From NCBI GenBank assembly GCA_946413525.1, contig CAMKKZ010000007.1:92056-156055 (forward strand): 64,000 nucleotides of DNA, written 5' to 3'. The position numbers and the translations under genes were made by a program. This DNA is from an uncultured Oribacterium sp. (GTDB lineage Bacteria > Bacillota > Clostridia > Lachnospirales > Lachnospiraceae). The notes beneath the pieces are model-generated. The model ran no database searches. It was not told the origin of the DNA and saw nothing but the letters and a program-made list of their open reading frames with translations. This document shows, in pieces, positions 44,011-54,200 of the stretch (within the stretch, counting starts at the first letter, position 1; each line of letters starts with the position of its first letter).

Positions 44011-44060
44011 AAATATCAACAAATAATAGTTTCACGTGAAACTATTATTTGTTGATATTT
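44011..44060. other. 50-bp perfect palindrome with a parS-like core
   Basis: Both strands read identically over 50 bases with no loop. The centre GTTTCACGTGAAAC (44029-44042) equals the 14 inner bases of the ParB site consensus TGTTTCACGTGAAACA; only the two outermost bases differ (A and T). It lies in an AT-rich, gene-free stretch (43541-44096) just after the hydF stop. It could instead serve as a hydF terminator, but no T-run follows on the minus strand. Confidence 0.75.
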
Positions 44061-44096
44061 ACTAAAATCTTACGGTTTGAAATTTTTTGTTACATA

Positions 44097-45320
44097 TTAT
44101 TTAAGTTTTTCCGTCTCCCAGCCCAGGGCTTCCAGGCTGCGCGCGAGTATGCCGTTCATCATGGCGATAATGATGCCGTAATTCGTCATCGGGACGCCGC
44201 CCTCCCTGGCGATGGCAAGTCTTGATTGCATTTCCCGTTCATTCAGCATGCAGCCTCCGCAGTGGATGACCAGAGAATACGGGGAAAGATCCTCCGGGAA
44301 ATCTCCGCCCTGGGTGAAATGAAAATCAAATTCCTTTCCGGTATATTCGGAGATCCAGCCCGGAAGTTTCACCGTCCCAATATCCTCGCACTGTCTGTGG
44401 TGCGTGCATCCCTCGGAAATAAGAATGCTGCTCTCGGAAGGCAATTCCTTTAATACGCCGGCTCCTTTCACGGCGTCAGCCAAGGTCCCTTTGTACCTCG
44501 CCATAAGGATGGAGAAGGATGTAAGCGGAACATCTGGCGGGGTTTCCCGGGCAACTTCCCGGAATACCTGGGAATCCGTCACAACTAATGCAGGCGCTCC
44601 CTTAAGGCTGCAAAGAAGCCGCCCATACTCCTCCGTCTGAACCAGGAGGGGCATGGCATGACAGTCAAGAATTTCCCGCAGCACAAGCTGCTGCGGAAGT
44701 ATGAGCCTGCCCTTTGGCGCCGACTGGTCAATGGGAGTAACAAGGATCACCAGATCCTCATCGGACACAAGGTCAGAAAGGATCGGCTTCTTCCTTCCGA
44801 TCGTTCCCGCCAGCGCCGCGATCCCTTCCTTAAGTTCATGGATACCCCTGCCCTCTTTCGCGCTGACATGAAACACCCTGAGATCCTTCATTGATTCCCC
44901 TTCAGCCCCATGAACTATGGCAGACGGCAAATCCATTTTGTTAAAGACAAGGAAACAAGGCATATTCCGTTTTTCAAACAGCTTCAAAAGCTCCCTGTCC
45001 TCAGCCCGAAGTCCATGCTCCGCCGAGACCACCAGCACGGCGATATCCGTTTTGGAGAGCATCCTCCTTGCCCGCCCGGCGCGAAGGGAGCCCAGCACCC
45101 CTTCATCATCGATGCCCGGCGTGTCAATGATGACCACCGGTCCAAGGGGCGCAAGCTCCATGGACTTCGTGACCGGATCCGTAGTGGTTCCCTTCACCTC
45201 GGAGACCAGGCTGATTTGCTGCCCTGTCACGGCGTTGACAAGGCTGGATTTCCCGGCATTCCGCATCCCAAAAAAAGCAATATGCACGCGTTCAGAACCC
45301 GCCTGATCCTGCAGTCCCAT
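44097..45320 (-). CDS. hydF: [FeFe]-hydrogenase maturation GTPase HydF
   Basis: A 407-residue HydF, the scaffold on which the 2Fe subcluster is built before transfer to the hydrogenase. The GTPase domain (about 1-170) has GMRNAGKSS (P-loop) near residue 18, DTPGIDDEG (G3) and NKMD (G4). The C-terminal cluster domain has CTHH and HCGGCML, the HydF Cys/His ligands. ATG 45320 has GGGAGGTGGAGAGG; the frame further upstream is not family-like. HydE, HydG and the hydrogenase are not in the window. The regulator of the same system is nearby at 47638. Confidence 0.95.
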   Translation of the reverse strand: MGLQDQAGSERVHIAFFGMRNAGKSSLVNAVTGQQISLVSEVKGTTTDPVTKSMELAPLGPVVIIDTPGIDDEGVLGSLRAGRARRMLSKTDIAVLVVSAEHGLRAEDRELLKLFEKRNMPCFLVFNKMDLPSAIVHGAEGESMKDLRVFHVSAKEGRGIHELKEGIAALAGTIGRKKPILSDLVSDEDLVILVTPIDQSAPKGRLILPQQLVLREILDCHAMPLLVQTEEYGRLLCSLKGAPALVVTDSQVFREVARETPPDVPLTSFSILMARYKGTLADAVKGAGVLKELPSESSILISEGCTHHRQCEDIGTVKLPGWISEYTGKEFDFHFTQGGDFPEDLSPYSLVIHCGGCMLNEREMQSRLAIAREGGVPMTNYGIIIAMMNGILARSLEALGWETEKLK

Positions 45321-45487
45321 CCTCTCCACCTCCCATCCCGATTTAAATGCGTGACATCTGCCCGGATTGCCAGTTAAACAAGGCAAACGGCAGCAGTATT
45401 GCGCCTGTCAACGCGTCTTTCTTCTTATTATTTCATTTATCAAATATTAAAACACAATATGTTTAAGCGGGCAACACAAGCAAAGCA

Positions 45488-45919
45488 TCAATATAGATCC
45501 TCAGTCAGAATCCCAGTTTTGCTTTTCAGCCTGTTACCGACTTTGTCTAATAGCTTTCGATATTGCATAAGATACAATTTCTGTGTTGGCATACGGCTTG
45601 CTACAATTCTATATAATGGTATATACCCTTTTAATTCATCACAGCACAGCCTCTCTCCGGCCTGAAGCTGTTCTGCCGCATGCCCAATGTCCTTGCCTTT
45701 TAGTTCAATATAATATGCTATTTTGCTCGTATCATTCAAAAGCAAGTAATCACAGCACATAATATTATTGAACAAATATCCATCCAGTCTGTATTGCCTG
45801 ACATAATATTTTCGGCCTGGATTCACTGCGACATGCTTTCTCAATGATCCCCGGTCTTTTGAAACAATAGTAGCTGCGTCAAATGCACATTGAGAATAAT
45901 AATTATCAAAAATCGTCAC
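45488..45919 (-). CDS. small PD-(D/E)XK nuclease-like protein
   Basis: About 143 residues. The middle has CDYLLLN, then YYIELKGKD, spaced like the Asp and Glu-x-Lys of a PD-(D/E)XK nuclease, with a following helix (AAEQLQAGERL). I do not recognise a named family. The GTG at 45919 is preceded by GAAGGGAGG; an ATG at 45940 has no site. It follows the ATPase gene by 103 bases on the same strand. Both are visibly AT-rich compared with hydF. Together they look like a two-gene defence-type module, which is inference. Confidence 0.65.
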   Translation of the reverse strand: MTIFDNYYSQCAFDAATIVSKDRGSLRKHVAVNPGRKYYVRQYRLDGYLFNNIMCCDYLLLNDTSKIAYYIELKGKDIGHAAEQLQAGERLCCDELKGYIPLYRIVASRMPTQKLYLMQYRKLLDKVGNRLKSKTGILTEDLY

Positions 45920-46042
45920 AATGCCTCCCTTCACCTTCATATAATCATTAGTCCTTGTTGTAGAATGACAGCATCTTATGCATCTTCATTTACTCAATAG
46001 TTTTCAGACTCTCCGGTTCATGTTGTACAGATACCTTTATCT

Positions 46043-47326
46043 TTAGGACTCATCATATTTCAAGGAGACCATGGATTCATAATCATCATTGATAATTACT
46101 GAAACGCCATCTATCACGTCATGATTCAGATTTTCAAGCTCATCATCTTTAATATTATCCACTCTTCCTTCACGTAAATAAAAAGCTCCCAGATTTGAAT
46201 AATCAAGCCAGAAATACGGCTTGATTATTTCCACAAGTTTATCGCTATCCACTGTCCCTGAAATATGTTTTGCATACAAAAGATTATTAATACTTCCCAG
46301 TATATACGGGCTATGGGTCGTGATTGTAATCTGATTCCTCCCATTTTTCACCAGTGAAATCAGCTCCACCAAAGCCTTCTGTGCATTTGGAAAAAGATGT
46401 GACTCTGGCTCTTCAATAATAAAGAATGATTTGCGTCTGCCAAGCATGTAATAGAATAAAATGTTCGTAATCCAAACTGCTTCCTGCTGTCCCGATGACG
46501 CAAAATTAATCCTCACGGAGTCCTTCTCCGTATAATACAGCCTTTCAAAGCCATTTTCATTCCGATACTCTCCGTGAAGAATGTCTTTTATCAAATCAGC
46601 CGCCTCTTCCGCCATCCGGGTATCGATTTTATATTCTACGGAATTGTCGAGTTGTTTAATAATTCCACTCAAATTCATTTTAAAAAAAGGCTTAATCTTA
46701 AGAACCTCTTCCAGATAACATTTTGTACAATAATCGATAGCACCCTTTTGCATATCATCCATAACTGCGTAAAGGTAACTGATTTGGTTGCTCAGAAGTG
46801 TCAAAAGGCTTCGGCCAGCAGGAATATAAACAATATTCCTGTCACAATCAAATATTTCAATATCAATGTAATGACGAATACTTCCGAGATCATCAAATGT
46901 GTACCCCGAAATTCTTTCGGACAGAAGTTTCAGTTTCTTTTTGATGTTCTCATCTAAAAGAATTTGAATCGAAAACCCTTCTTCTATTTGAACCATTTTT
47001 ATTTCTATAGAATAAGTATTTTCATATTGAAATAAAAGAGACGCGTTTGCCGCCCCATCTTCTTCCAGGCCAAAGGATTGATAAAAAATATAACGCAATC
47101 TACGGCAAAAACATTCCTCCAGGCTCTCCTTTTCAAAGCGTAAAGGATTATCAATCTCTTTTCGGACAAGGTCAAATAATTCATCTTTTAAATGATTGAA
47201 ATAAAAAATGCTTTTGGCAACTGTACTCTTTCCAGAAGCCTGTTCTCCTGTAAGTACCATGAAATCCCTGATCTCAATCTCACAGATTCTGATGGGTCCA
47301 AAATTATTTATCTTTAGTATTTGCAT
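46043..47326 (-). CDS. ABC-type AAA ATPase (AAA_15/OLD-like, no TOPRIM)
   Basis: A 427-residue SMC/ABC-like ATPase. It begins MQILKINNFGPI with Walker A GEQASGKST near residue 27. The signature-like SSGQQEAVW is near 300, Walker B FFIIEEPESHLFP near 325, and the switch His in ITTHSPYILGS near 355. No TOPRIM nuclease domain follows, so a separate nuclease, such as the next gene product, may complete the system. This resembles Septu/retron-type ATPases in layout only. AT-rich and set between hydF and the hydrogenase regulator, it is probably acquired. Start 47326 fits the family; 47386 is the longer frame. Confidence 0.82.
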   Translation of the reverse strand: MQILKINNFGPIRICEIEIRDFMVLTGEQASGKSTVAKSIFYFNHLKDELFDLVRKEIDNPLRFEKESLEECFCRRLRYIFYQSFGLEEDGAANASLLFQYENTYSIEIKMVQIEEGFSIQILLDENIKKKLKLLSERISGYTFDDLGSIRHYIDIEIFDCDRNIVYIPAGRSLLTLLSNQISYLYAVMDDMQKGAIDYCTKCYLEEVLKIKPFFKMNLSGIIKQLDNSVEYKIDTRMAEEAADLIKDILHGEYRNENGFERLYYTEKDSVRINFASSGQQEAVWITNILFYYMLGRRKSFFIIEEPESHLFPNAQKALVELISLVKNGRNQITITTHSPYILGSINNLLYAKHISGTVDSDKLVEIIKPYFWLDYSNLGAFYLREGRVDNIKDDELENLNHDVIDGVSVIINDDYESMVSLKYDES

Positions 47327-47451
47327 GGCACTTATTTTCCTTTTTATATGACAAAATAGTCGAGAAATCCACAAAACCTTGTTCAAGAATTCAGGAATAA
47401 ACTATGTATTAAGCATAGTCTATTCCTTTTTCATTTTTAGCATAAATTTTC

Positions 47452-47556
47452 AAGGAAACGCTGATTCAAGCGTTTCCGGCGCTGAAAACGCGCCGCGCAG
47501 CGGCAAATTTCCTTTGCATTTTCATGTGCATCATAAGGAAGTACCGATTAATCAGC
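47452..47556. repeat. dispersed repeat, copy B (copy A at 29870-29975)
   Basis: GGAAACGC/GCGTTTCC hairpin, GCCGC/GCGGC hairpin and CAAATTTCCTTTGCATTTTC. It is preceded by ACTATG/CATAGT (47402-47419), as in the hairpin at 37791. It fills most of the 310-base gap between the ATPase and the hydrogenase regulator. Confidence 0.8.
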
Positions 47557-47637
47557 AAATCTTAATGGCTTTACCTGACATAGCCATTGCCAGCCAACAG
47601 AAGAAGTTCTTCACACAACCGGCTATTACATCCTGTG

Positions 47638-47883
47638 TCAAACATTCGAATAGGCCACTTTTACACTGATGCCGGGTATGGCCCCTATTTTGCCGGAAAG
47701 CTCCGATATGACATCCTGAGGGGCATCCAGTGCAATGGACACAATACTGATATTACGCGCACGGTAAGGAATTCCCATCCTTCCGATAATGTGCTGGGCA
47801 TAACTGTGCAGAAGCCCGTTCAAGGTCTCCACTGAGTCCTGATTCTCCACAATGATTCCAGCAACGGCAACTCTGTTTTCCAT
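47638..47883 (-). CDS. TM1266-family putative regulator of the iron-only hydrogenase system
   Basis: An 81-residue ACT/NikR-C-like protein. MENRVAVAGIIVENQDSVE, then HIIGRMGIPYRARNISIVSI is the hallmark of this family, usually encoded beside hydE/hydF/hydG. It probably binds a small effector or protein; its mechanism is not established. It lies upstream of hydF on the same strand, but the ATPase/nuclease pair now separates them. A GGAGG site precedes the ATG. Confidence 0.92.
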   Translation of the reverse strand: MENRVAVAGIIVENQDSVETLNGLLHSYAQHIIGRMGIPYRARNISIVSIALDAPQDVISELSGKIGAIPGISVKVAYSNV

Positions 47884-48003
47884 ATGATATCCTCCTTAAT
47901 TAAATAAAAATTCCATTTGATTATACAACAGATCCGTCTGTTTTTCCATGAATGAATTCACAGGATCCGAATCATCCTTAGTCAGTAATAGCATAGCTTG
48001 CTG

Positions 48004-48053
48004 AACAAAAAAGAAGGGGCTGTGGCATACTTTGAGGTATGCCACAGCCCCTT
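48004..48053 (-). terminator. Rho-independent terminator of the giant adhesin
   Basis: A perfect 17-bp stem (48014-48030 with 48037-48053) and loop of six, followed on the minus strand by CTTTTTTG (48013-48006). Confidence 0.95.
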
Positions 48054-48110
48054 GAAAAACCCTGTACTTAGTCAGGCCGGGAAGGACTCATCTGTATGAT
48101 ATCCTCTTCT

Positions 48111-48177
48111 ATTAAAATGGTTTTTGAACCACATTAATTTCCGAAAAGCAGCCGCGCGTTAAAGCTATATGGCTGCT
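48111..48177 (-). promoter_or_regulatory. two-stem element in the 3' region of the giant adhesin
   Basis: ATTAATGTGGTT/AACCATTTTAAT around CAAA (48111-48138) and AGCAGCC/GGCTGCT (48147-48177). It is in the sense of the adhesin but lies after its stop and before its terminator, so this copy is not a leader. The rest of 47884-48231 holds nothing else recognised. Confidence 0.7.
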
Positions 48178-48231
48178 TTTCCCGGACCGAGCCAGCCGTA
48201 TGCCTATGGCAAGGCCGGTCCGCAGTGTCCC

Positions 48232-51200
48232 TCAGACCGTCCGGCGCCTCCTCCGGTCAAGCCACCAGCCGGCCGCGCCGGCCATGGCCGCCAGAAGTCC
48301 GAGGAGGACGATGCCCCTTGTACCGCTTCCGCCGGTTCTCGCCATGACAAGTCCCGGTGTGTTCGGAAGAATGAAGCTGGTGCCCTTGATAGTCTGTTTC
48401 TTAATGTCAGTGTCCTTATTAACAGGCTCTTCGCCAAGTATGGAAGCCGTGTCCTCAGTGATGATCTTCGGCTGGGACTTCACGGAACCAAAGACAACCA
48501 GTTTCCCGGAATCCTCCGCGTTCTCCTTCGGCAGAACGAGAATCTTCCAAAAGCCGCCCGGAAGCCCGTAGCCGTCCTGGGCCTTGGTTTCCAGGAGCCA
48601 ATAGGCGCCTGCCGGGAGGCCTTCGACGGAAAGTCTGCCGGTATCCTGAGTAATGACCATGTCCTTAACGATATTTTTGCCGCTTACCGGATCCGTGCTG
48701 TATCTCGGCCGGTACTTCCCATTATCAAGCTTTACCATCGTGATCAGCATAGCTGATTTGTCCGATACATCAAGCTTGTCCTCATGGGCCGGACTGATGC
48801 CTGGATAGGTCGGGTCGACCACGTCCGCATCGCTGCGGCTTCGGAACAGTCGGAAGGTCACGTCCTGCAGATCCCTGTCATGAAGCTTCTCTCCCGTTAC
48901 CGGATCCACTTCAATGATCGGCCTGATCTCCCCGGAGCTCGTATCCGCCTTCAGGAAATCAAAACCGGAAAGGGGCCTTGTGTTGACTGCCTTGACCAAA
49001 AGCTCCGACCCGTCCCCGGAAGGAAGCGGGACCGGGACCTCTGCCTCAAAGTAAGATTCCTTCTCAACATTCAGCTTCGCCATGGCCTCGGAAAGAGCAT
49101 AGCTCACTCTATATTGCTTTCCATCACGGTAAACCGTTACGGGAAGAGGGAACCTCTGCTGATCCGTGACATCCAGCGTCCAGATGTAATCCGGCGCGGA
49201 GCCATCGTCTTTTTTCACAATCGTCTGCTTGAAGGTGCCGCTGTTCCACCCATTAAGACCACTCTTCTCCGTGGTCAGGGACTGGGTCCTGTTCTTGTCA
49301 TTCTTTATTGTAAATGTGAATTTGTTGCTGTAAACCTCCTCTCCTTTGGCGTTTGCATTGCTGCTTCCCGCCTCAATTCCCGGCTGCCCGCTTTCTTCAT
49401 TCTGGCTGTTACTGTTCGGGCTGTTGCCATCCTGGCCATTGCCTCCGGATCCGGAATCATTTCCCGCATTCGTGTTGTCATCCGCGACTATGTTACTGCT
49501 TGTAGCAATACCAACATTCGCATCGGTGACAGCTTCCGCCCCTTCGGGGATATAGCCCCTCAGGCTGAGCTCCAGAGTGGATCCGGCCGGAAGCTCGAAG
49601 GCGTTGTTGATCCAGTCCTTCTCCACATTGGGATACATGTAGTAAAGTCCGAAATTCCAGTTGCTGCTTACGAAAAGACCGCCGCCGATATTCTTCTTTT
49701 CGGGCATCGGGATGAGCATGGTCCTTGCCACAAGCTGGCTTCCGGCATCCTTCACTTCGTCGCCCGCGTAAATGCCACGGTTGGTGTTCTTTGCCTTTTC
49801 GTTAAGCTTCGTCAAAGTAAGCTGGTCAAAGGGCAACGGCTGCGGCGTCTTCGTACCCTTGTCCTTCATGCTGATATAGCCATTATTGGGATCCGAAATC
49901 TCCACCTTGTACTGTCCGGCGGCGAGGTTGTTGAAGGAATACTCGCCCTTGTCGGAGGTAAGCATATACCACTCATCCCCGATCTTCTCCCCCATGTTCC
50001 TGCCGAGAATGTCCTTTGCCACGCTGTACGTGCCATCCGCCTCCAGCTTCATGAGCCGGACATAGACGCCCTTCATAAGGGAGTCCCTGCCGCTTGACAC
50101 ATAGTAATGGTCGTTGTCCTTGTCCAGCCAGACCTTTCCGCTGATGGTACGGCCCACTGTAGAAACGCTGACGCTGCTGGAACGGAGGACGTTTTTCGCA
50201 GGTGCAGTAAAAGATCCTCCGCAGAACATGAAGTTGTTCGTATACTTGTTTCCGCCGGTCTGCACACTGCTCACATTCTTTCCGGCCTTTTCGTCCACCA
50301 GGAAGTCCTTACCGCCATCGGCGAGCTCCCCTGGCTTCGTGGCCGTCAGAACGATACGTACCGTGACGCCCTGTTTCACCGCTTCCGTATCCTCCGCATT
50401 CTCCGCTCCGGTGCCGCTCAGCTTCGGGAAATAGCCGAACAGCGCTATCCCGCTCTCCGTGCTGGCCTTCTGAAGCAAAGCCTCGCTGTCAATGTCATAG
50501 TTTATAATATATTCTGTTTCCCCTTCCTCCGTTGTCTTAATATCATTTGTCATGGTAACGCCGTCTGAACCATCCAGTAGTTCATTAGCTGTCTTCATTT
50601 TATCCATCAGGGCCTCCTGCTCGGAGGTCTTCGCCGGCACCGTCTGCCCGGCCAGGTAAAGCACCCGGCCCTTGTCCGCGCCTTCGATCTCGCTGCCATC
50701 CGCGGATTGGCCAAGGTAATTTCGATAGCTGGCCTCATCCGTGAAGGAAACTCTGATCCCGCTCACGCGATAGGCTCCGGTGAAGGATGTGGAACGCTTG
50801 TCCCCGATGAAAGGAAGCACGTCTCCAAAGCGGATGTTTGCCGCCGAGGAGGAGCCATTCATGTAATGCAGGGTATATACGATGTCTTCCCCGATTTCAA
50901 CCAGGACCTCCTCTACGTCCTTCTTGATACCGTCGTTTCCATCCTTGATGATGGTAATGCTGTTACTGGATTCGTGCGCTTCGGCAGCCAGACGGTCGAT
51001 TTCCTGGTATTCCGCGTAAATTCTGGAAAGCACCAGCAGAGACTGTCCCTGCTTCACATCCTCTTCCTCGTTCTTGATATTGCCGATGTCGCAGCTGAAG
51101 GTAAAGGTAGGAAGCTTCTTCTCGATGTCGTTGACAAAGGTTGTCAGCACCACCTTCTGCGTGCCGTCCCCATTATCCACCAGTTCAACGCCCCACTCCA

Positions 51201-54200
51201 GTTCGTCGGCCGTGTAACCGCTTTTTTCATATTCATAGCTGATGGACCCCTTCTTATAAGTGAGCCCTTTCGGAATCTCCAGCTCAATGTAAATCTTCGC
51301 GGTCTGGGAGCCGTTTTTCACAAGCTCGGTAGAAGTCGCCCCGCTGGACAGGGTAATGGCAGGCGCCACCCTGTAGTTTACCGTACGTTCGCCCTTCGAG
51401 ACGTTATAGGCTGTCTGAGCTGTATTCGAGCCAACCTGAATGTCCGTATTGACGATCTGGATGCTGGTATCCAGCGTGTAAAGCAGCAAAACATTGCCCC
51501 TGTCCCATCCATTGTGGGTGCCCGCCACGCGGACCCCGTTCTGGTACTGGGTCTTCTTGTAATTGTTGAAGTCCCTATGGCATTCACCGATAAAATAAGT
51601 GTAGCCTTCAAAGGTATACTCCCCGTCAGCCACCGTCTCACTCTCCGGATTGTCCGAATCCGCCCTCTTGTACAGCTTCCTGGTCCAGGAACTGCGTTCC
51701 TTCAGGCTGTCGGACGCGCCAGGGGAGGACTCTCCCTCGCCATATCTCTGACGATTCGCCTTGCGATCCGCCCAGTCATCTATGACCGGGTAAGGCTCGT
51801 AGGAATCGTCCGTAAGGTAACTGTAATTATACAGTATGCCCCGCATATTCTCTGCCTGGTTCCCGGACTTGCGCCAGGTTTCTTTATAGAAACGCCGGTA
51901 CGTCGCCCAGGCCCTTGCGTCGTTCGTGGTGATATAGGTATTTCCGGTCTTTGTAAAGTCGTCGGTCACGTCAAGGTAGGTATGGACGCTCACGCTCTTA
52001 TGGGTACGAATCGCCATGTCGCGGAACTCGAACAGGATTCCCACGCAGGTCTTTCCGTCCGCCTCCAACTCCTGCAGAGTCGGATAGTAGAGCATATTCT
52101 CCTCGTGGTATTTGTCCATGTCCGCTGCGCCGCCGTCGTCGCTGCCGTCCTCTTCATTGTAAACCTTCACCCAGTTTTCGCCATCCGGCTTCGCGGCGTA
52201 GAGAATAGTCAAACGATACGCCTTCGGCTTGTCAGTCTGTGCCGTATCCCATTCCGCCTTCGCCTCAGAAGTCTTGATTTGGAAAGGCTGCACCTTCGTC
52301 CCGGTCTTGTCGGGACCGGTATAGCCGGTGAAGTTGTTATTTTCCTGACCTGCCCCTTTGTACTCCTGGTCGATATAGGCATCCATGTAGGCCGGATGGA
52401 ATACCTCCGCGTCAAACTTCTGGAAGAAGTTCATGGCCGTCATGTAGTTGTATTCAACCAGGTTGTCCGTGGACGTATTGAAGTCCTTGCTGTCAATATA
52501 GTGCTTCTTGTCCGTGATGTCGTCCGTATGGATTACCGCGCTGCCGAATCCAAGAGAGCCGCCCGCGTACACAACGGAGCTGATGGGGGTGGAACCCTTC
52601 CCTTCGCTGCCCGTCAGGGTCTTCCTGTCGGCCGTCAGGAAATAGGTGGTCTTGCTTAGCGTATCGCCATTCCCGTCTCCCTCGTAGAGATAACGGGCAA
52701 AGTCGTTAAAGGAGTAGTTATCCCCGTAACGCATCTCGCAAGTCGCCAGCGCCTCCCTCTCTTCCGTCGCCTTGAGAAGATCCATGGGATCGTCCAACCC
52801 GTAATACATGTTCAGAGTGTCCAGCCCGTTTTTGTCCTCCTTGGACAGGGCCGTCCTGCCGCTCCTTCCCTTCGCGGAAAGCTTTGTGACGGAGGCGTCC
52901 ATGCCGACCGCCACATATCCACCGATATGATCTTTGTATTCGTTCCTGTATGCCTCCTTGATATCGTCCTCGTCATAAGGGTAAAGGAGCTGCACATAGC
53001 CGGCGGTGAAGGGCTTCACCTGGGCCGTGTTGAAACGGTTGTCACTTGTGCCGTCCGAGGTCTGGTTCGGCCTGGAATCCCCATTCAGCACATAGTTTGT
53101 CACCTTCACATGAATGTTGGTCTCCAGGGGATTCTTCCCTTCGGGTCCCTCGGTAACATACCATGAACCGCCGTTATAGCAGGCTTTCTCGCCACCACCA
53201 CTGTTGAAGGGCGCCGCATCATAGGCAAAACGGGTATCCTTCACGACATCGTCCTCGTCATTCCAGTCCATTGTCCTGGAATAGAGGCTGACCTCGTTCA
53301 GGGGCTTGCCCGTCGGCGTGTCTTCATTCTCCTTGTAGGCCCAGATAATGGGCTTGGATTCGGCAAGGGATGCGTATTCGGAGCCTTCCGCAAACATCGG
53401 TTCCCCGTTGTAATACAGCTTGCCCTTGAAGCTCACATCGAACTCCAGCTCCTTGTCCGGGAGCTCCACGCCCTTCAGGCCGTCCGTTGCCCCGTCGTTA
53501 TAAAGGCTTACGATAATCCCGTAGCCCACCATCATGCCATGCACGATGCTGCTGTCGCCGTTCGCCTTCGCCTTCTTGTAATCATCCTTTGACACCTCTA
53601 TGCCCCTCGTGAGGTCGAAATAGCTGTCATAGGCAAGATGGCTGTTGTAATCAATGGCCGCGTTATATTTCGGAGCCGCGGAGATAGTCAGGACAGGTGA
53701 ATCGATTTCCGTCACCGTCTCGTCCTGCGCGCCCGCCTGTCCATTGTTATCCCCTGTCTCCTTCGGATCGGGATCGTTTTCTTCCTCATTCAGAAGGGAC
53801 GCTGCGGGATTCTCGGAATTATTTTCCTGCTGCTCCGGACTGGATGAATTCTGGGTGTTCCCGGGAACAGGCTCTGTATAGCCTGGAATGACGGTCACAT
53901 TGTCCTCGTTCCCTTCGACCCAGGTGCGGAAATGCGGCTTCAGGGTATCCCCGTTCATCATGGCTCCGACCTTAATGACGATGGATTTATATACGTTTTC
54001 CGCATCCTTCATCGGCTGGTCATAATAGCCGGTCATGACCTGCACGGTCCCGTCTTCCGTCTCCCGGATATTGATGGACGGCGCGTCCTTGAACTCCAGG
54101 GCGGCCTTATCCGTATCAAATTCCGCCTCCTCCGGGCTGCAGGGAAGCGTGACCTCCAGCCAGGTACGGACCTCCCTGTCCACGCCGCTGTCGACGCCCT

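Noticed and set aside
44011..44060. Plain Rho-independent terminator for hydF
   Set aside because: No T-run after the stem on the minus strand and the ParB-like core is unexpected; kept as an open alternative.
50707..52659. Long plus-strand open frame of 650 codons opposite the giant adhesin
   Set aside because: It is the complement of the adhesin's biased Gly/Asn/Asp codons, has no family features and no ribosome binding site; the minus-strand frame is clearly coding.
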